Origin: Magicicada septendecula
Lineage: Eukaryota > Arthropoda > Insecta > Hemiptera > Cicadidae
Assembly (NCBI GenBank): GCA_034769895.1
Contig: JAWRYS010001480.1
Span: forward strand, 62,001 to 126,000
DNA length: 64,000 nucleotides
Direction of reading: 5' to 3'
Part shown: positions 61,889 through 64,000 of the stretch, piece by piece
Layout of the letters: each line of letters begins with the position of its first letter
Position numbering within the stretch: position 1 is the first letter of the stretch
Position numbers and translations under genes: made by a program
Notes under the pieces: model-generated
What the model saw: only the letters and a program-made list of their open reading frames with translations
The model's database searches: none
What the model was told of the DNA's origin: nothing

Positions 61889-62439
61889 TATTAAGATACA
61901 GGATTAACCTCTTCCTTCAACAAGTGCTTTTTGTTACATCGGTAAGGTCGAGGCTATGTAATCTGTTTATTTCTCTTTTTCAGATAATGGGCACTACCCC
62001 AACTTCTTCTTCAATGAAACGTAAACCCACACAAGAACCTCTGATGGTGAAGAAGCCTCGTACTCAGAATACTACAATTGAAACTCAAAGGGAAAATTTG
62101 ATAAACACAGCAATTGCAGCTCTGCAACAGAATGAAGATGAATATGATGTAGTTGGAAAGTCAGTGGCAGCTAAGTTACGAAAGATGAAGGAAATTCAGA
62201 GAATCCACGCAGAGAAACTTATCAATGACGTTATGTACAAAGGGTTACTTGAACAGCTAGATGAGACCTCTATTTCGAATGATGCTAGTTCCAATTATAC
62301 CTGGATGACGACACCATCAGGACGTAGTAGTTGTAGCACAGTCAACAATGATAGCCGTTATTTCAATCCAATAAATTATCAAGAGGAAAATACAATAGCG
62401 AACTTAAATCAAGTTTCTACCGAATTCGGTTACAAATAA
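59368..62439 (+). CDS. MADF-BESS protein of the Harbinger element (two exons: 59368-59910, 61984-62439)
   Basis: Exon 1 (181 codons) starts at the ATG in TTATGTATGAGG and ends at CAGAG|GTAAGT. Exon 2 begins after TTTTTCAG at 61983, in the same phase, and gives a 332-residue protein. Residues 41-140 form a MADF (Myb/SANT-like) DNA-binding domain: FLRDFIETYRN, CLWQISAKDY, a basic helix and the KLWYFELLEF end. Residues about 234-273 (EYDVVGKSVAAKLRKMKE..) resemble a BESS interaction motif, with a Lys/Arg-rich nuclear-localisation-like stretch before it (MKRKPTQEP..KKPR). Harbinger elements usually carry a Myb-like partner that helps transposase reach DNA, and this is the likely role. No stops or shifts were seen. 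A domesticated host gene is the alternative. Confidence 0.8.
59941..60027. repeat. short perfect inverted repeat (19-bp arms)
   Basis: TAAGAAAGTTATGTGGGAA at 59941 and TTCCCACATAACTTTCTTA at 60009 are exact reverse complements with a 49-bp spacer, within the MADF intron. It could be a mini-MITE or an intronic hairpin. Confidence 0.85.
60028..60759. other. intron space of the MADF gene, downstream of the transposase stop
   Basis: AT-rich with no gene. It holds ACACCCTGTATA near 60610-60621, a sequence often seen at insect DNA-transposon ends, but I cannot find a partner end. Confidence 0.45.
61590..61980. other. overlap of both introns, with microsatellite
   Basis: Non-coding between transposase exon 2 and MADF exon 2; contains the CA run at 61837-61885 and the MADF polypyrimidine tract and acceptor at its end. 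Confidence 0.5.
61837..61885. repeat. (AC)n microsatellite, about 24 units
   Basis: AC run of 49 bases about 100 bp upstream of the MADF exon 2 acceptor. Confidence 0.97.
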
Positions 62440-63060
62440 ATTACTGTTTTTCAGTTTAGATTAATGTTTTTAGATCTATATGTACTTTTTTACTATTACC
62501 AAATAGTTAATTAGCCTAATTAATAGGGAATACATTTTTTATTAGGTGGCTTTTGTTAAATTATGTAATTGATAATTTATTAATTGAGATATTTCATTTT
62601 GTTTGACGATTCAATATGCAATGGATATTTAGAATACACTAAACTAGTAAATATTTTGTTTGATTAATTTTTACTTTTACCGTTCTTTACTGATCTTCTA
62701 AAAGTGAATATTCCAACAAACGTTTCAATTTGTATTACTTAATTGTAATAAACTATGGCATTTTGGATAAAAACTTGTTTGTTATTATTTTACCTATTGG
62801 AATGATAATTTCATAACTTTTCTAACCTTTCAGTAGCAATTTCCGAATAAAAAACTAATCAACAGAACGCAACAGAGTTTATTGGTTTTTAGGGAGTATT
62901 TCAGAACTTAAAGTTGTTATGTTTACATGGTATATAAAAACTTGAAGAAAAATTGATCTCAAAAAACAATTACATAATACACGTGACAATCAGAGAATAT
63001 TTTCTTTCCCATTTATAAATATATCCAATTGAGTATATTCCTTATATAAGTACTAATATT
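62440..63060. other. MADF 3' flank and transposase intron
   Basis: AT-rich; AATAAA-like signals near 62745 and 62846 could end the MADF transcript. No other feature. Confidence 0.45.
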
Positions 63061-63800
63061 GACTTACCTTTAAGCATGGCTCTTTCAACACTTGGTAAAT
63101 GGCTCTGCAGGTTTCTGGGATAATTTTGCCAAGTGACTGAGCCGATATTATTGCAGAGAATTTTAAGTCTTCAAAACTTCTTCCAGTTGCCAAGAAACGC
63201 AATGTGACAGCAAGCCTATCATCCACCGGTATAGCTTCTCTTAACACTGTATTCTTTTTCTGGATCAAAGGTGTCACTAATTCAGTTAGGTACTTATATT
63301 CATCCTCTGTCATTCTTAAACAGTTCTTGAAATCATACGGGTTGTTTTCTCTAAGTTCTAACAGTAAGTTCATATGTGAATATTCATTCCTTTTTTGAAG
63401 CCAACTTTTAACCCAACACTTTCGAGGTTTCCTTTTTGGTTTTTTTGGAATAAACACCCGAGCTTCATCTAATAGCAATATTGCAGCGGCCAAACGTTTC
63501 CTATCGTCCATTATTTCAGTTCACTTCACAAACCAATAGCAATTATTAAAACAATTTACCACACACAAATTAAAACAGACAAAATGATGAACTGAACGTG
63601 TCGCTAGAAAGGTTGGTACGATACTGGTTCGATAGTGTGTAGGGACGCGACGCACCTGACTTTTGTCGTCCAAACATCTTACGTACCGGGTTGGGGCCTT
63701 GTGCGGCCGACCAGGTTTGATAGTGTATGGAGAATCGCTGATCGAACATTTGTGCATCCCAACTTCAAGCAAACCTGGTACGGTCTGGTTCGTCGGACTG

Positions 63801-63822
63801 AGTTGGATAGTGTATGGGGGGC
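63801..63822 (-). repeat. Harbinger right terminal inverted repeat
   Basis: AGTTGGATAGTGTATGGGGGGC, exact partner of the left terminal repeat; followed after one A by the TSD TAA. Confidence 0.9.
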
Positions 63823-63826
63823 ATAA

Positions 63827-64000
63827 AACAATGGAACACTAGAGAGATCAGAGATCGGTGTTACAAGTAGTCAGACCAAACTGTATATGTTACGACAGGT
63901 CTTGTGCTCAGTGAATTTCATCATCATCATTATCTTCATGGATTAAACCAAGGATGGTTTGTTCCGGTCTCAAATAGGCAAAGATTAGAGTTAGTCACAC
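63827..64000. other. right-edge flank
   Basis: No gene. A short CAT run (CATCATCATCATTATC) lies near 63920. Confidence 0.5.

Larger units (their letters stand above)
60760..63511 (-). pseudogene. PIF/Harbinger transposase (HARBI1-type), one premature stop
   Basis: Exon 1 is 63511-63068 (MDDRKRLAAAILLLDEAR.. to EPCLK, then donor GTAAGT on the minus strand). Exon 2 is about 61566-60760 (FPTSPKEWLEIA.. to WQDKMVT). Total is about 416 codons, normal for the family. Catalytic motifs of the DDE_Tnp_4 fold are GGAIDGKHVAI (first Asp), MADVGVNGR (second Asp), LGDSAFSL, and ENTFGILASRFRVF (Glu). A TAG at 61377-61375 replaces a residue just before KFLMADVG, cutting off the second Asp and Glu. The base pair before exon 2 reads AT, not AG, so the acceptor may also be damaged, or the boundary misjudged. 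It would cut at the terminal repeats if intact. Confidence 0.82.
58987..63823. mobile_element. PIF/Harbinger DNA transposon (4,837 bp)
   Basis: GCCCCCCATACACTATCC at 58988 pairs perfectly with GGATAGTGTATGGGGGGC at 63805-63822. Outside are TAA at 58984-58986 and TAA at 63824-63826, the 3-bp target duplication expected for this superfamily. Inside are a DDE transposase on the minus strand and a MADF-BESS protein on the plus strand, each with one intron. Subterminal regions hold repeated GATAGTGTRTGG motifs (59068, 59183, 63631, 63719). The transposase has a premature stop, so this copy is probably not autonomous, but the accessory gene looks intact. Confidence 0.92.

Overview
This 64 kb window looks like a gene-poor, AT-rich, repeat-dominated stretch of an arthropod (probably insect) nuclear genome. 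The evidence is spliced genes with GT/AG introns, Ty3/gypsy-type retrotransposons with arginine- and lysine-tRNA-like primer sites, hAT and PIF/Harbinger DNA transposons, a MADF-BESS protein and dinucleotide microsatellites. I see no bacterial-type operons, no rRNA, tRNA or CRISPR, and no convincing single-copy host gene. Almost everything that codes is a mobile element or its relic.

Layout. 1-7,692: old duplicated DNA. It includes a 124-bp tandem array (5,692-7,440) split by a solo LTR with a clean 4-bp target duplication, and a probable second solo LTR (4,142-4,693). 7,693-8,081: a long fold-back MITE. 8,455-15,582: element A, a degenerate LTR element with a tRNA-Arg-like PBS, a broken gag-like coiled-coil reading frame and no visible pol. 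Its 5' LTR lacks the first part, and its 3' LTR carries a 137-bp GT run. 16,112-19,968: a complete-ended hAT element (CAGTG termini, 8-bp TSD) holding 226-bp tandem repeats and only the C-terminal end of a transposase.

20,786-57,692: element B, a Ty3/gypsy element with very long LTRs (about 2.5 kb), termini that are not TG..CA, a threefold PBS-like motif at the LTR end, and disabled gag and pol. Nested in B, about 50 bp before its 3' LTR, is element C (29,677-55,140). C is a tandem array of a second Ty3/gypsy family in the form LTR-int-LTR-int-LTR-int-LTR: four LTRs of about 1.57 kb and three internal regions of about 6.4 kb, bounded by one ATCT target duplication. All three C copies share the same gag and pol lesions. 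All three also retain an A AAA AAC heptamer just before the gag stop, the arrangement expected for -1 Gag-Pol frameshifting.

57,697-64,000: flanking DNA with a LINE fragment, followed by a PIF/Harbinger transposon (58,987-63,823; TAA TSD). It carries two interlocked, oppositely oriented two-exon genes: an apparently intact MADF-BESS protein on + and a DDE transposase with a premature stop on -. Each gene has one exon inside the intron of the other.

Relative ages by nesting: the 124-bp array predates its solo LTR, and element B predates C. B's two LTRs differ more than C's outer LTRs, which agrees. All sequence comparisons were made by eye; no alignment or database search was run.
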